DNA from: Streptomyces sporangiiformans
GTDB taxonomy: Bacteria > Actinomycetota > Actinomycetes > Streptomycetales > Streptomycetaceae
Length of the DNA stretch: 64,000 nt
Reading direction: 5' to 3'
Assembly (NCBI RefSeq): GCF_005768555.2
Contig: NZ_VCHX02000350.1
Location: 1-64,000, forward strand
The notes under the pieces: model-generated
What the model was told of the DNA's origin: nothing
The model's database searches: none
Seen by the model: the letters and a program-made list of their open reading frames with translations, nothing else
In this document: positions 57,284-64,000 of the stretch, in pieces
How the letters are laid out: each line of letters starts with the position of its first letter
How positions within the stretch are numbered: the first letter of the stretch is position 1
Translations under genes and position numbers: made by a program

Positions 57284-58646
57284 GGCTTTCGACTGCTCCG
57301 TCGGTGGCGCTCTTGACCGCTTCGTCGTAGGTGGACGCGGCCTTCTCCGGGCTCGCCTGACCGGTCGTCACCGCTTCCATCGCCTCCTGGATGGCGGTGG
57401 ACACCTGGGGGTAGACCGGCAGCGCCGGGCGGTAGTGGGTGTACTGGACCAGACCGGTGAAGAAGTCGACCCCGGGCATGGACTTCTGGTACCGCGGATC
57501 GGCGGCGACGTCCTTGCGGACCGCGATGCCCGCGTTGCGGATGCAGTACTCGACCGCGTTGTCCTTGGTCTGCATGGACTTGATGAAGTCGAAGGCAACA
57601 TCGGGGTTCTTCGACTTGGCGGGGATCGCCCAGGTCCAGCCGCCGGACAGCGTCACCGTGCCCGGGGACTGGCCGGTCTGGGTCGGCATGGACGTGGTGC
57701 CGAGCACCTTGTCCCACTCCGGCCAGGGCTTGGCGCCGGTCTCGATCCAGTTGTTGCCCATCCACGACCCGTCGAGGTCGATGGCGAGCTTGCCCGCCGG
57801 CAGCAGCTCGGTCGCCACCGTGCTCCCGAAGTTGGCGTCGAGGGCGTCCTCGACGTCGGGGCCCAGCTTCTCCTTGAACACCGTGTCCACGAAACCGAGG
57901 GAGTCCTTGAAGCCCTTGCTGCCCACGACCCACTTCTTGGCCGACGGGTCGTACAACGGGTCCTCGCCGGTGCCGTACAGCAGCATCTCGAAGCCCTGCA
58001 TGGTCGCGGCCTCGCCCGCGGCCTTCCCGGTGTAGATGTTCATCGGGGTGACGCCGGGGAGCTTCTTCTTGATGGTGCGGGCCGCGTCCAGCACCTCGTC
58101 CCAGGTCTTCGGCTTCCAGTCGGTGGGCAGCCCGGCCTTCGCGAAGAGCTCCTTGTTGTACCAGAGGCCGCGGGTGTCGGTGCCGTCCGGGACGCCGTAC
58201 GTCTTGCCGTCCTGGCCCTTGGCGGCGGCCTTGGCGGTGTCGACGAACTGGCCCCAGTCCTTCCACTTCTTCAGGTAGTCGTCGATCGGGAGCAGATAGC
58301 CGCTGGCGATGTCGGCGTTGATCAGGAAGGTGTCCTCGTAGACCAGGTCGGGGGCGGTGCGCGGGGAGCGCATCATCAGCTGGATCTTCGAGTAGTAGTC
58401 GTTCTCCGAGGCCTGGATGGGGACGAGCTCGACCTTCTTGCCCTTGTTGGCCTTCTCGAACTGTTTCTTCACCAGCGTCAGGTAGTTGTCCATGACCCGG
58501 GACTTGTTGTCCACCTGGCGCCAGTACGCGACCTTGATCGTGTCGCCCGAGCCGGATTCCCCGGAGGAGCCTCCGCAGGCGGTGAGCCCGAGGGCGAGCG
58601 CCCCGGTCAGCGTGACGGCGAACAGTGCTCTGACGTGCGCGTTCAT
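57276..58646 (-). CDS. Extracellular solute-binding lipoprotein (CUT1)
   Basis: A 456-residue lipoprotein (lipobox LTAC, Cys24) of the maltose-type binding-protein family: TIKVAYWRQVDNKSRVMDNYLTLVKKQFEKAN is the first lobe, and GGWTWAIPAKSKNPDVAFDFIKSM a second-lobe motif. It captures a sugar for the two permeases following it. ATG at 58646 follows GCGAGGAG. It is the first gene of the operon and divergent from the ROK regulator. Confidence 0.9.
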   Translation of the reverse strand: MNAHVRALFAVTLTGALALGLTACGGSSGESGSGDTIKVAYWRQVDNKSRVMDNYLTLVKKQFEKANKGKKVELVPIQASENDYYSKIQLMMRSPRTAPDLVYEDTFLINADIASGYLLPIDDYLKKWKDWGQFVDTAKAAAKGQDGKTYGVPDGTDTRGLWYNKELFAKAGLPTDWKPKTWDEVLDAARTIKKKLPGVTPMNIYTGKAAGEAATMQGFEMLLYGTGEDPLYDPSAKKWVVGSKGFKDSLGFVDTVFKEKLGPDVEDALDANFGSTVATELLPAGKLAIDLDGSWMGNNWIETGAKPWPEWDKVLGTTSMPTQTGQSPGTVTLSGGWTWAIPAKSKNPDVAFDFIKSMQTKDNAVEYCIRNAGIAVRKDVAADPRYQKSMPGVDFFTGLVQYTHYRPALPVYPQVSTAIQEAMEAVTTGQASPEKAASTYDEAVKSATDGAVESRG

Positions 58647-58713
58647 GTGCTCCTCGCAAGGAGAAGGCCCTTGCTGGGCAAGGGAGTTGGCGCGAACTGT
58701 GCGGCCGAAAGTA

Positions 58714-58771
58714 AATCCATTGGATTGATGAAGTCAACTGGTCTGCATCACATTGGTTATTCAATTCACCA
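58714..58771. promoter_or_regulatory. AT-rich palindromes in the ABC/ROK divergent region
   Basis: AATCCATTGGATT (58714-58726) is a perfect 13-bp palindrome, and TGGT-N10-ACCA spans 58754-58771. Both sit in an AT-rich patch between the divergent transporter operon (start 58646) and the ROK gene (58851). ROK repressors bind AT-rich inverted repeats, so these are plausible operators. Not tested. Confidence 0.45.
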
Positions 58772-58850
58772 GCGCATGGGCGCGTGCGTACCCTCGGTGA
58801 GGCGCGGGCGGCCTGCGGGGAACGCAGGAGACAGGAGGCGTGGAAGGGAC

Positions 58851-60092
58851 ATGCGGACGGGGACCAACCTCCCGCGGGTGGGGGACTACAACCGCGCCGT
58901 CGTCCTGGACGCGGTGCGCAGGCGCTCGCCCGTCAGCCGGGTCGAACTGGCCGAGGGCACCGGGCTGACCAGCCAGACGGTCTCCAACGTGGTGCGCCGG
59001 CTACTGGACGAAGGGCTGGTCCAGGAGACCGGCCAGGCCCCCTCGCAGGGCGGCAAGCCCCGCACCCTGCTGTCGCTGCGCGCGGACGCGGCGTACGCCG
59101 TCGGCATCCACCTCGACCCCGACTCCACCGTCGCGGTCCTGCTGGACCTGGCCGGCCGGGTCCTGCGCCGGCGCCGGCTGAGCACCACCGCGCGCAGTGA
59201 TCCCGGCCGGCTGGCGGGAACGCTGGGCAGGACGGTCAACTCCCTGATCAAAAAGGCCGGTGTGGGCAGGGACCGGGTGCTCGGTGTGGGTGTGGCCGTA
59301 CCCGGACCCATCGACGGCGGGCGCGGCATGGTGCTGGACCCGCCCAACCTGCCCGACTGGCACCACGTCCACCTGGTCGACCTGCTCGGCCGGTCGACCG
59401 GACTCCCCGTGGTCATGGACAACGACGCGACGGCCGCCGCCATCGGGGAGCGATGGGCAGGCGGCGCCGAGCGCTCCGGCAGCTTCCTCTTCGTCTACGT
59501 CGGCACCGGCATCGGAGGAGGAATCATGCTCGCCGACGCGGTGCTGCGCGGGGACTCAGGCAACGCGGGCGAGTTCGGGCATGTCCTGGTCGAGCCCGGC
59601 GGCAACGCCTGCCACTGCGGGGCGCACGGCTGTCTCGAGGCGTACGCCGCGCCGTACTCGGTCCTCGCGGGCTTCGCCGAGCGGCACGGCTTCGCCGGGG
59701 CCGAACGCCTTGGTCTGACACTGACCCGGGAGGAGACCCGCACCGACTGGAGCAGACTGTGCGCGGCGGCCGCCAAGGACGACGCCTGCGCGGTACAGGA
59801 GATCCGGCGAGCGGCCGAACACATCGGACACGCCGCGCTGAGCACCGTCAACCTGCTCGACGTCAGCCGCATCGTGCTCAGCGGGGAGTCGCTGCGATGT
59901 ATCGAGGAGATCGTCCGCGCCACCGTCGACACGGTGGTCAACGGGCGCTCCATCGCCCGCGCCGTGCGCACGGTCTCGGTGGAATCGAGCCTCATCGGAG
60001 AGGCGGTGGGCGCGGTCGGGGCCGCGTCACTGGTTCTCGACGGCAACTACAGCCCGGGCTGGCAGATGCTCCTGGGTGAGCAGTTGCTGTGA
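58851..60092 (+). CDS. ROK-family transcriptional regulator
   Basis: A 413-residue ROK repressor. The winged HTH comes first (LDAVRRRSPVSRVELAEGTGLTSQTVSNVVRRLLDEGLVQE), followed by the sugar-kinase-like domain: VGIHLDPDS, GVGVAVPGPID, VVMDNDATAAAIGERWAGG and VYVGTGIGGGIML. The zinc motif CHCGAHGCLEAYAA lies near residue 253. It should sense a sugar and control the divergent ABC operon. ATG at 58851 follows GGAAGGGA. Confidence 0.92.
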   Translation: MRTGTNLPRVGDYNRAVVLDAVRRRSPVSRVELAEGTGLTSQTVSNVVRRLLDEGLVQETGQAPSQGGKPRTLLSLRADAAYAVGIHLDPDSTVAVLLDLAGRVLRRRRLSTTARSDPGRLAGTLGRTVNSLIKKAGVGRDRVLGVGVAVPGPIDGGRGMVLDPPNLPDWHHVHLVDLLGRSTGLPVVMDNDATAAAIGERWAGGAERSGSFLFVYVGTGIGGGIMLADAVLRGDSGNAGEFGHVLVEPGGNACHCGAHGCLEAYAAPYSVLAGFAERHGFAGAERLGLTLTREETRTDWSRLCAAAAKDDACAVQEIRRAAEHIGHAALSTVNLLDVSRIVLSGESLRCIEEIVRATVDTVVNGRSIARAVRTVSVESSLIGEAVGAVGAASLVLDGNYSPGWQMLLGEQLL

Positions 60093-60249
60093 TCACAGAG
60101 TGATGATGGGAAAAAGTCGGCCCCAATGATGGACTAATGATGGCTTTCACCTCTTCAGTAGTCCGCCGGAGCGCACCTAACGTTGCGGTCCTCACCCCAC
60201 ACCGGATGGCTGTCGCCGACCCGCACTGGAACCACCGAAAGGCCACGGT

Positions 60250-61137
60250 ATGACCACCCCCTCCCTGAACCGGATCGCCGGCGCGCCCATCTCTTGGGGT
60301 GTGTGCGAAGTCCCTGGATGGGGCCACCAGCTGACGCCCGAACGCGTACTGAAGGAGATGCGGGAGGTCGGCCTGGCCGCCACCGAGATCGGCCCCGAGG
60401 GTTTCCTGCCGGGCGCGCCCGAGGCCATGGCCCAGGTCCTCGCCCACCACGACCTTCAGGCCGTCGGCGGCTTCACCCCGCTCCTGCTGCACGTGCCCGG
60501 GCACGACCCGCTGCCCGAGGTGGAGCAGCTCCTGGAGAGCTACGCCGCCTCCCGGGCGGACGTCCTCGTCCTGTCGGCCGTCACCGGCCAGGAGGGCTAC
60601 GACTCCCGCCCCGAACTCGACGCCGACGGCTGGAAGCTGCTGCTGTCCAACCTGGACCGCCTGACGACCCTGGCCGCCGAACGCGGCGTACGCGCCGTCC
60701 TGCATCCGCACGTCGGCACGATGATCGAGAACGGTGAGGAGGTCCAGCGGGTCCTGGAGCACTCGGCGATCTCCCTGTGCCTCGACACCGGACACCTGCT
60801 CATCGGCGGCACCGACCCCGCCGAGCTCACCCGCCAGGCACCCGAACGTATCGCCCACACCCACATGAAGGACGTGGACGCCTCCCTAGCCGCCAAGGTG
60901 CAGTCCGGCCGGCTCACCTACACCGAGGCTGTACGCGGGGGCATGTACCGACCGCTCGGCGCGGGCGACGTCGACGTCCAGGCCATCATCACCCACCTCA
61001 GCGCACGGGGGTACGACGGCTGGTACGTCCTGGAACAGGACACCATCCTCACCGAGGAACCCAAGGAAAAGGGCCCGGTCGAGGACGTATGGGCCAGCGC
61101 CGAGCATCTGCGCGCGGTGCTGCGCGGCGCCGCGTAA
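60250..61137 (+). CDS. Sugar phosphate isomerase/epimerase, IolE-like TIM barrel
   Basis: A 295-residue TIM-barrel protein resembling inosose dehydratase IolE (PISWGVCEVPGWGHQLTPERVLKEMREVGLAATEIGPEGFLP). Likely metal ligands lie in AISLCLDTGHL, IAHTHMKDVD and YVLEQD. IolE dehydrates scyllo-inosose; relatives isomerise or dehydrate keto-sugars. ATG at 60250 follows the GAAAGG region; 157 bp separate it from the ROK gene, with its own promoter expected. The three oxidoreductase genes beyond face it. Confidence 0.85.
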   Translation: MTTPSLNRIAGAPISWGVCEVPGWGHQLTPERVLKEMREVGLAATEIGPEGFLPGAPEAMAQVLAHHDLQAVGGFTPLLLHVPGHDPLPEVEQLLESYAASRADVLVLSAVTGQEGYDSRPELDADGWKLLLSNLDRLTTLAAERGVRAVLHPHVGTMIENGEEVQRVLEHSAISLCLDTGHLLIGGTDPAELTRQAPERIAHTHMKDVDASLAAKVQSGRLTYTEAVRGGMYRPLGAGDVDVQAIITHLSARGYDGWYVLEQDTILTEEPKEKGPVEDVWASAEHLRAVLRGAA

Positions 61138-61166
61138 CCGCTGTACCGGGCAGGTCGTCCACCACA

Positions 61167-61205
61167 CGGGAGAGGGCGGTACCGGACAGGTACCGCCCTC
61201 TCCCG
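61167..61205. terminator. Perfect 17-bp hairpin between convergent genes
   Basis: CGGGAGAGGGCGGTACC (61167-61183) and its exact complement (61189-61205) enclose a 5-nt loop GGACA. It sits between the converging IolE-like (ends 61137) and oxidoreductase (ends 61225) genes and probably terminates both transcripts. Confidence 0.88.
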
Positions 61206-61224
61206 TTGCCTTTACATGTGCCTT

Positions 61225-62244
61225 TTACAACGACGTCGGAAGGACCGTGCGCGGCCGGACCGGGAACCCGGCCGCCCGATAGCAGTCGTCGATGAGGCGC
61301 ATGGTGGTCAGCGCGTCTTTGGCGTCGAGGGCGAGGGGTGTGCCCTGGCGCAGATGGGCGGCGAAGGCGTCGAGTTGGTAGGTGTACGAGGAGCGGCGGC
61401 CGAGCTCCTCGGTGCGTTCCCCGGAGGCCGTACGGACCACGACCCGGTCGTCCCGGTGCGGCTGGACGAAGTTCACGGCCGTGGCCTCGCCCTGGCTGCC
61501 CACGATCCGGCAGCTGAACTGCCGGTCGGGGGAAGCCATGTGGCAGCGGGCGGTACCGGTCGCACCGCTCGGGAACTCCAGGTCGGCGTCCAGCCATTCG
61601 TCGACCCCGGGCACGCCCGGCCGCTCGCCACCCTGTGCGGCCACCAGTCGGGGTGCGCCGCCCGCCCAGGGCGCGAGCATCCGCTGGGCGTGCAGGCTGT
61701 AGCACCCCAGGTCCATCAGGGCGCCGCCCGCCAGCGGGAACGACCACCGGGGGTCGCTGTCCGCCGGCGCGGGCATGGCCATCACGGTCTCCACGTGCCG
61801 CAGTTCGCCCAACTCCCCGCTGTCCAGCAGTTCGTGCAGACGCCGGGTCACCGGATGGAACAGATAGTGGAAGCCCTCCATGAAGACGGTGCCCGCCTTG
61901 GTGACGGCCTCGTGGATCTCGGCCGCCTCCTCCGCGTTGCTCGCGGACGGCTTCTCCGTCAGCAGGTGCTTGCCCGCGGCGAGGGCCGCCAGGTTCCACG
62001 GCCCGTGCAGGCCGTTCGCCAGCGGGTTGTAGACGACCTCGACCTCTGGATCGGCGACAAGGTCGGCGTACGAGCCCACGACCCGCTGGACACCGTGCCG
62101 CTGCGCGAAGGAAGCGGCACGGTCACGGTCCCGGGCGGCCACCGCGACCAGGCGATGGCCACCGGCACGGGCCGGGCCGACGATCGAGAGCTCGGCGATC
62201 CGGGCCGCGCCCAGCACACCGATCCGCAGCGGCTCACCCGTCAT
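61225..62244 (-). CDS. Gfo/Idh/MocA-family oxidoreductase
   Basis: A 339-residue NAD(P)-dependent dehydrogenase. The Rossmann start is LRIGVLGAARIAELSIVGPARAG, followed by VYNPLANGLHGPWNLAALAAGKHLLTEKPSASN with the family's EKP signature. Typical substrates are sugar or inositol hydroxyls. ATG at 62244 overlaps the stop of the next Gfo/Idh gene (62241) by 4 nt. It may act on a keto-sugar, in the route that includes the IolE-like protein. Confidence 0.9.
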   Translation of the reverse strand: MTGEPLRIGVLGAARIAELSIVGPARAGGHRLVAVAARDRDRAASFAQRHGVQRVVGSYADLVADPEVEVVYNPLANGLHGPWNLAALAAGKHLLTEKPSASNAEEAAEIHEAVTKAGTVFMEGFHYLFHPVTRRLHELLDSGELGELRHVETVMAMPAPADSDPRWSFPLAGGALMDLGCYSLHAQRMLAPWAGGAPRLVAAQGGERPGVPGVDEWLDADLEFPSGATGTARCHMASPDRQFSCRIVGSQGEATAVNFVQPHRDDRVVVRTASGERTEELGRRSSYTYQLDAFAAHLRQGTPLALDAKDALTTMRLIDDCYRAAGFPVRPRTVLPTSL

Positions 62245-63245
62245 ACCTTGCGTACCTCTTCCAGACGTACGGGCCGGTGCTCGTGCAGCGACAGCGTGCA
62301 CGCCTCGGCGATCCAGCTCGCCTCGATGGCATCCGCCACCGTGCAGGGGGAGGGGCGGCCGCCCGCCACGACCTCGGTGAACGCGGTGAGTTCGGCGCGG
62401 TAGGCGTCGGCGAAGCGGTCCATGAAGAAGTCGTGCGGCGTGCCCGCGGGGAAGGTCGCCCCCGGCTCGACGGAGCGCAGCGGCAGCCTGTCCTCCAGGC
62501 CCACGGCAACGCTGTCCTTCATGCCGTGCAGCTCCAGGCGCACGTCGTAACCCCGGGCGTTGTGCCGGGAGTTGGAGATGACGGCGATGGTGCCGTCGTC
62601 GAGGGTGAGCAGCGCGGACGCCGTGTCGACGTCGCCCGCCTCGCGGATGTACTCCGCGCCCCGGTTGCCGCCCGTCGCGTACACCTCGGTGACCTCGCGG
62701 CCGGTCACCCAGCGCACGATGTCGAAGTCGTGCACGCTGCAGTCGCGGAAGATGCCGCCGGACACGGCCACGTACGCCGCCGGGGGAGGGGCGGGGTCGA
62801 GGGTGGTGGACCGTACGGTGTGCAGCGCGCCGAGCTCGCCGCTCACCACGGCCTTGCGGGCGGCGACACAGCCCGCGTCGAAACGCCGGTTGTAGCCGAT
62901 GTGGACCTCGACGCCGCTGCCCTCGACCGCCCGCAGCACCTCAAGGCTCTCCTCGACGCCCTTGGCCACGGGCTTCTCGCAGAAGACGGGGACGCCTGCC
63001 TTGACGGCGGCGAGGATCAGCTCGGGGTGCGCGTCGGTCGCGGCGGCGATCACGACGCCGTCGACACCGGCGGCGAACACATCCGCGGGAGAGCCCACCG
63101 CCCTCGCTCCGAACCGTTCGGCGGCGGAGGCGGCGGCCGCGGCCACCGGGTCGGTGACCACCAGGGAGTCCACCGCGTCGAGACCGGCCAGGGTTGCCGC
63201 GTGGAACGCGCCGATCCGGCCCAGCCCCATGATGCCTATACGCAT
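62241..63245 (-). CDS. Inositol 2-dehydrogenase-like Gfo/Idh/MocA oxidoreductase
   Basis: A 334-residue dehydrogenase close to IolG-type inositol 2-dehydrogenases. MRIGIMGLGRIGAFHAATLAG is the Rossmann motif, VPVFCEKPVAKGVEE the family signature, and GYNRRFDAG and SGGIFRDCSVHDFDIVRW carry the sugar-site residues (Asp/His in DCSVHD). Acts on a polyol or keto-sugar with NAD. It overlaps the other Gfo/Idh gene and lies 31 bp from the SDR gene, forming one minus-strand operon. Confidence 0.9.
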   Translation of the reverse strand: MRIGIMGLGRIGAFHAATLAGLDAVDSLVVTDPVAAAAASAAERFGARAVGSPADVFAAGVDGVVIAAATDAHPELILAAVKAGVPVFCEKPVAKGVEESLEVLRAVEGSGVEVHIGYNRRFDAGCVAARKAVVSGELGALHTVRSTTLDPAPPPAAYVAVSGGIFRDCSVHDFDIVRWVTGREVTEVYATGGNRGAEYIREAGDVDTASALLTLDDGTIAVISNSRHNARGYDVRLELHGMKDSVAVGLEDRLPLRSVEPGATFPAGTPHDFFMDRFADAYRAELTAFTEVVAGGRPSPCTVADAIEASWIAEACTLSLHEHRPVRLEEVRKV

Positions 63246-63276
63246 GAATCTTGCTCCTTCAGCCCAAGGGGGCGGT

Positions 63277-64000
63277 TCAGTCGGTGCCGCCGAAGACGAT
63301 CTGGTCCCAGTCGATCACGGATCCGGTGACCACGCCGCTGCGGTCGGAGAGCAGGAAGACGACGAAGTCGGCGATCTCGTCTACCTGGCCGAGCTTGCCC
63401 ATCGGCTGTGCCGCGGCGGCCTTCTCCAGCCAGTCGTCACCCGCGTCGTGGAAGGCTCGCTGGGTCGCGTCCTCGCCCTCGGTGTCGGTCCAGCCGATGT
63501 TCAGGCCGTTGATCCGGATGCGGTCCCAGCGGTGCGCGTGGGCCGCGTTGCGCGTCAGGCCCGAGAGCCCCGCCTTCGCGGTGGAGTACGGCGCCAGGTG
63601 CGGCGGGCCGCCGTGCGCACAGTTGGAGATGATGTTGACGATGGTTCCCGGTGCCTTACGGGCCGTCATGTCGGCCACCGCCCCCTGCATCGCGAAGAAC
63701 GGCGCCCGCACATTGATCGCCACATGTGCGTCGAACAGTTCCGGCGTGGTGTTCAGCAGCGAGCCGCGCGATGTCAGTCCGGCCGCGTTCACCAGGCAGT
63801 CGACGCGGCCGTGCGCGGCCACCACCTGCTCGACGCTGCCGCGTGCCTGGGCGGGATCCGCCAGGTCCGCGCGGACGAAGTGCGCACCCGTGTCCTTGGC
63901 GAGTTCCTCGCCGATCTCGGCTCGGCGTCCCGTGAAGGCGACGGTCGCGCCTTCGTGTATCGCCGCTCGCACGATGCCCGCGCCCACGCCCTGGCTGCCG
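63277..64000 (-). CDS. SDR-family oxidoreductase, partial (5' end beyond window)
   Basis: A short-chain dehydrogenase fragment of at least 241 residues. The visible start GSQGVGAGIVRAAIHEGATVAFTGRR is the end of the TGxxxGxG cofactor motif, with DCLVNAAGLTSRG (NAG motif) and the catalytic Tyr/Lys in YSTAKAGL following. The true N-terminus lies past 64000, so start and length are unknown. It is transcribed with the two Gfo/Idh genes and probably oxidises or reduces the same substrate class. Confidence 0.9.
   Translation of the reverse strand, partial: GSQGVGAGIVRAAIHEGATVAFTGRRAEIGEELAKDTGAHFVRADLADPAQARGSVEQVVAAHGRVDCLVNAAGLTSRGSLLNTTPELFDAHVAINVRAPFFAMQGAVADMTARKAPGTIVNIISNCAHGGPPHLAPYSTAKAGLSGLTRNAAHAHRWDRIRINGLNIGWTDTEGEDATQRAFHDAGDDWLEKAAAAQPMGKLGQVDEIADFVVFLLSDRSGVVTGSVIDWDQIVFGGTD

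Noticed and set aside
1..64000. tRNA, rRNA, transposase or phage genes
   Set aside because: No tRNA arm sequences, rRNA stretches, transposase motifs or phage structural genes were recognised on either strand by reading; a dedicated tRNA scan was not possible.

Overview
The window is high-GC chromosomal DNA from a Streptomyces or a very close relative. This rests on gene content rather than a database match: a five-gene conservon, a gvpO-A-F-G-J-L-S-K gas-vesicle cluster, an XRE/DUF5753-DUF397 pair with an RsbW-like kinase, a Ku/LigD-polymerase pair, many GTG starts and 4-nt ATGA/GTGA overlaps. No rRNA, tRNA, CRISPR array or insertion sequence was seen.

Layout. 0-4.6 kb: LigD-type polymerase and Ku (end joining), a stand-alone ketosynthase and an AraC-family regulator. 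4.9-9.2 kb: conservon cvnABCDE, whose last gene is a cytochrome P450 with no ExxR motif. A partly degenerate tandem repeat follows, then a convergent canonical P450 (CYP154-like). 11.1-16.6 kb: two secreted esterases, one with a cellulose-binding module and a CebR-like operator, an SRPBCC protein, an acyltransferase and a HAD hydrolase. 16.6-20.4 kb: gas-vesicle operon on the minus strand. 20.5-27 kb: YCII protein, Crp/Fnr regulator, flavin-reductase-like protein, PAS-PP2C phosphatase, amino-acid permease and PucR regulator. 27.2-31.6 kb: an aldolase / PfkB kinase / flavin amine oxidase / SRPBCC operon facing a TetR regulator, with paired palindromes between them.

31.6-38.8 kb: methyltransferase, MaoC dehydratase, a xylose/ribose-type ABC transporter and a PAS-GAF-PP2C phosphatase. 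39-43.7 kb is an accessory stretch: gene remnants, a small membrane protein, a double-glycine leader peptide, a cysteine-type leader peptide before a flavin monooxygenase, DUF4234 and GNAT proteins. 43.7-50 kb: KstD-like flavoprotein, two-component system, a lipoprotein preceded by three TTCA direct repeats, and two AT-richer small membrane genes. 50-55.3 kb: RsbW-like / XRE / DUF397 module, a VOC protein and a large secreted peptidoglycan amidase. 55.4-64 kb: a CUT1 sugar ABC transporter, ROK regulator, IolE-like isomerase/dehydratase, two Gfo/Idh/MocA oxidoreductases and an SDR cut by the window edge. Together these look like uptake and oxidation of an inositol- or glycoside-type carbohydrate.

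The most interesting points are the ExxR-less P450 in the conservon and the duplicated DNA at its 3' end, the orphan GG-leader peptide, the Cys-type leader peptide, the CebR-like box, the TTCA repeats, and the TetR-controlled aldolase/kinase/amine-oxidase operon. Functions are inferred from motifs and context only; no search was run.
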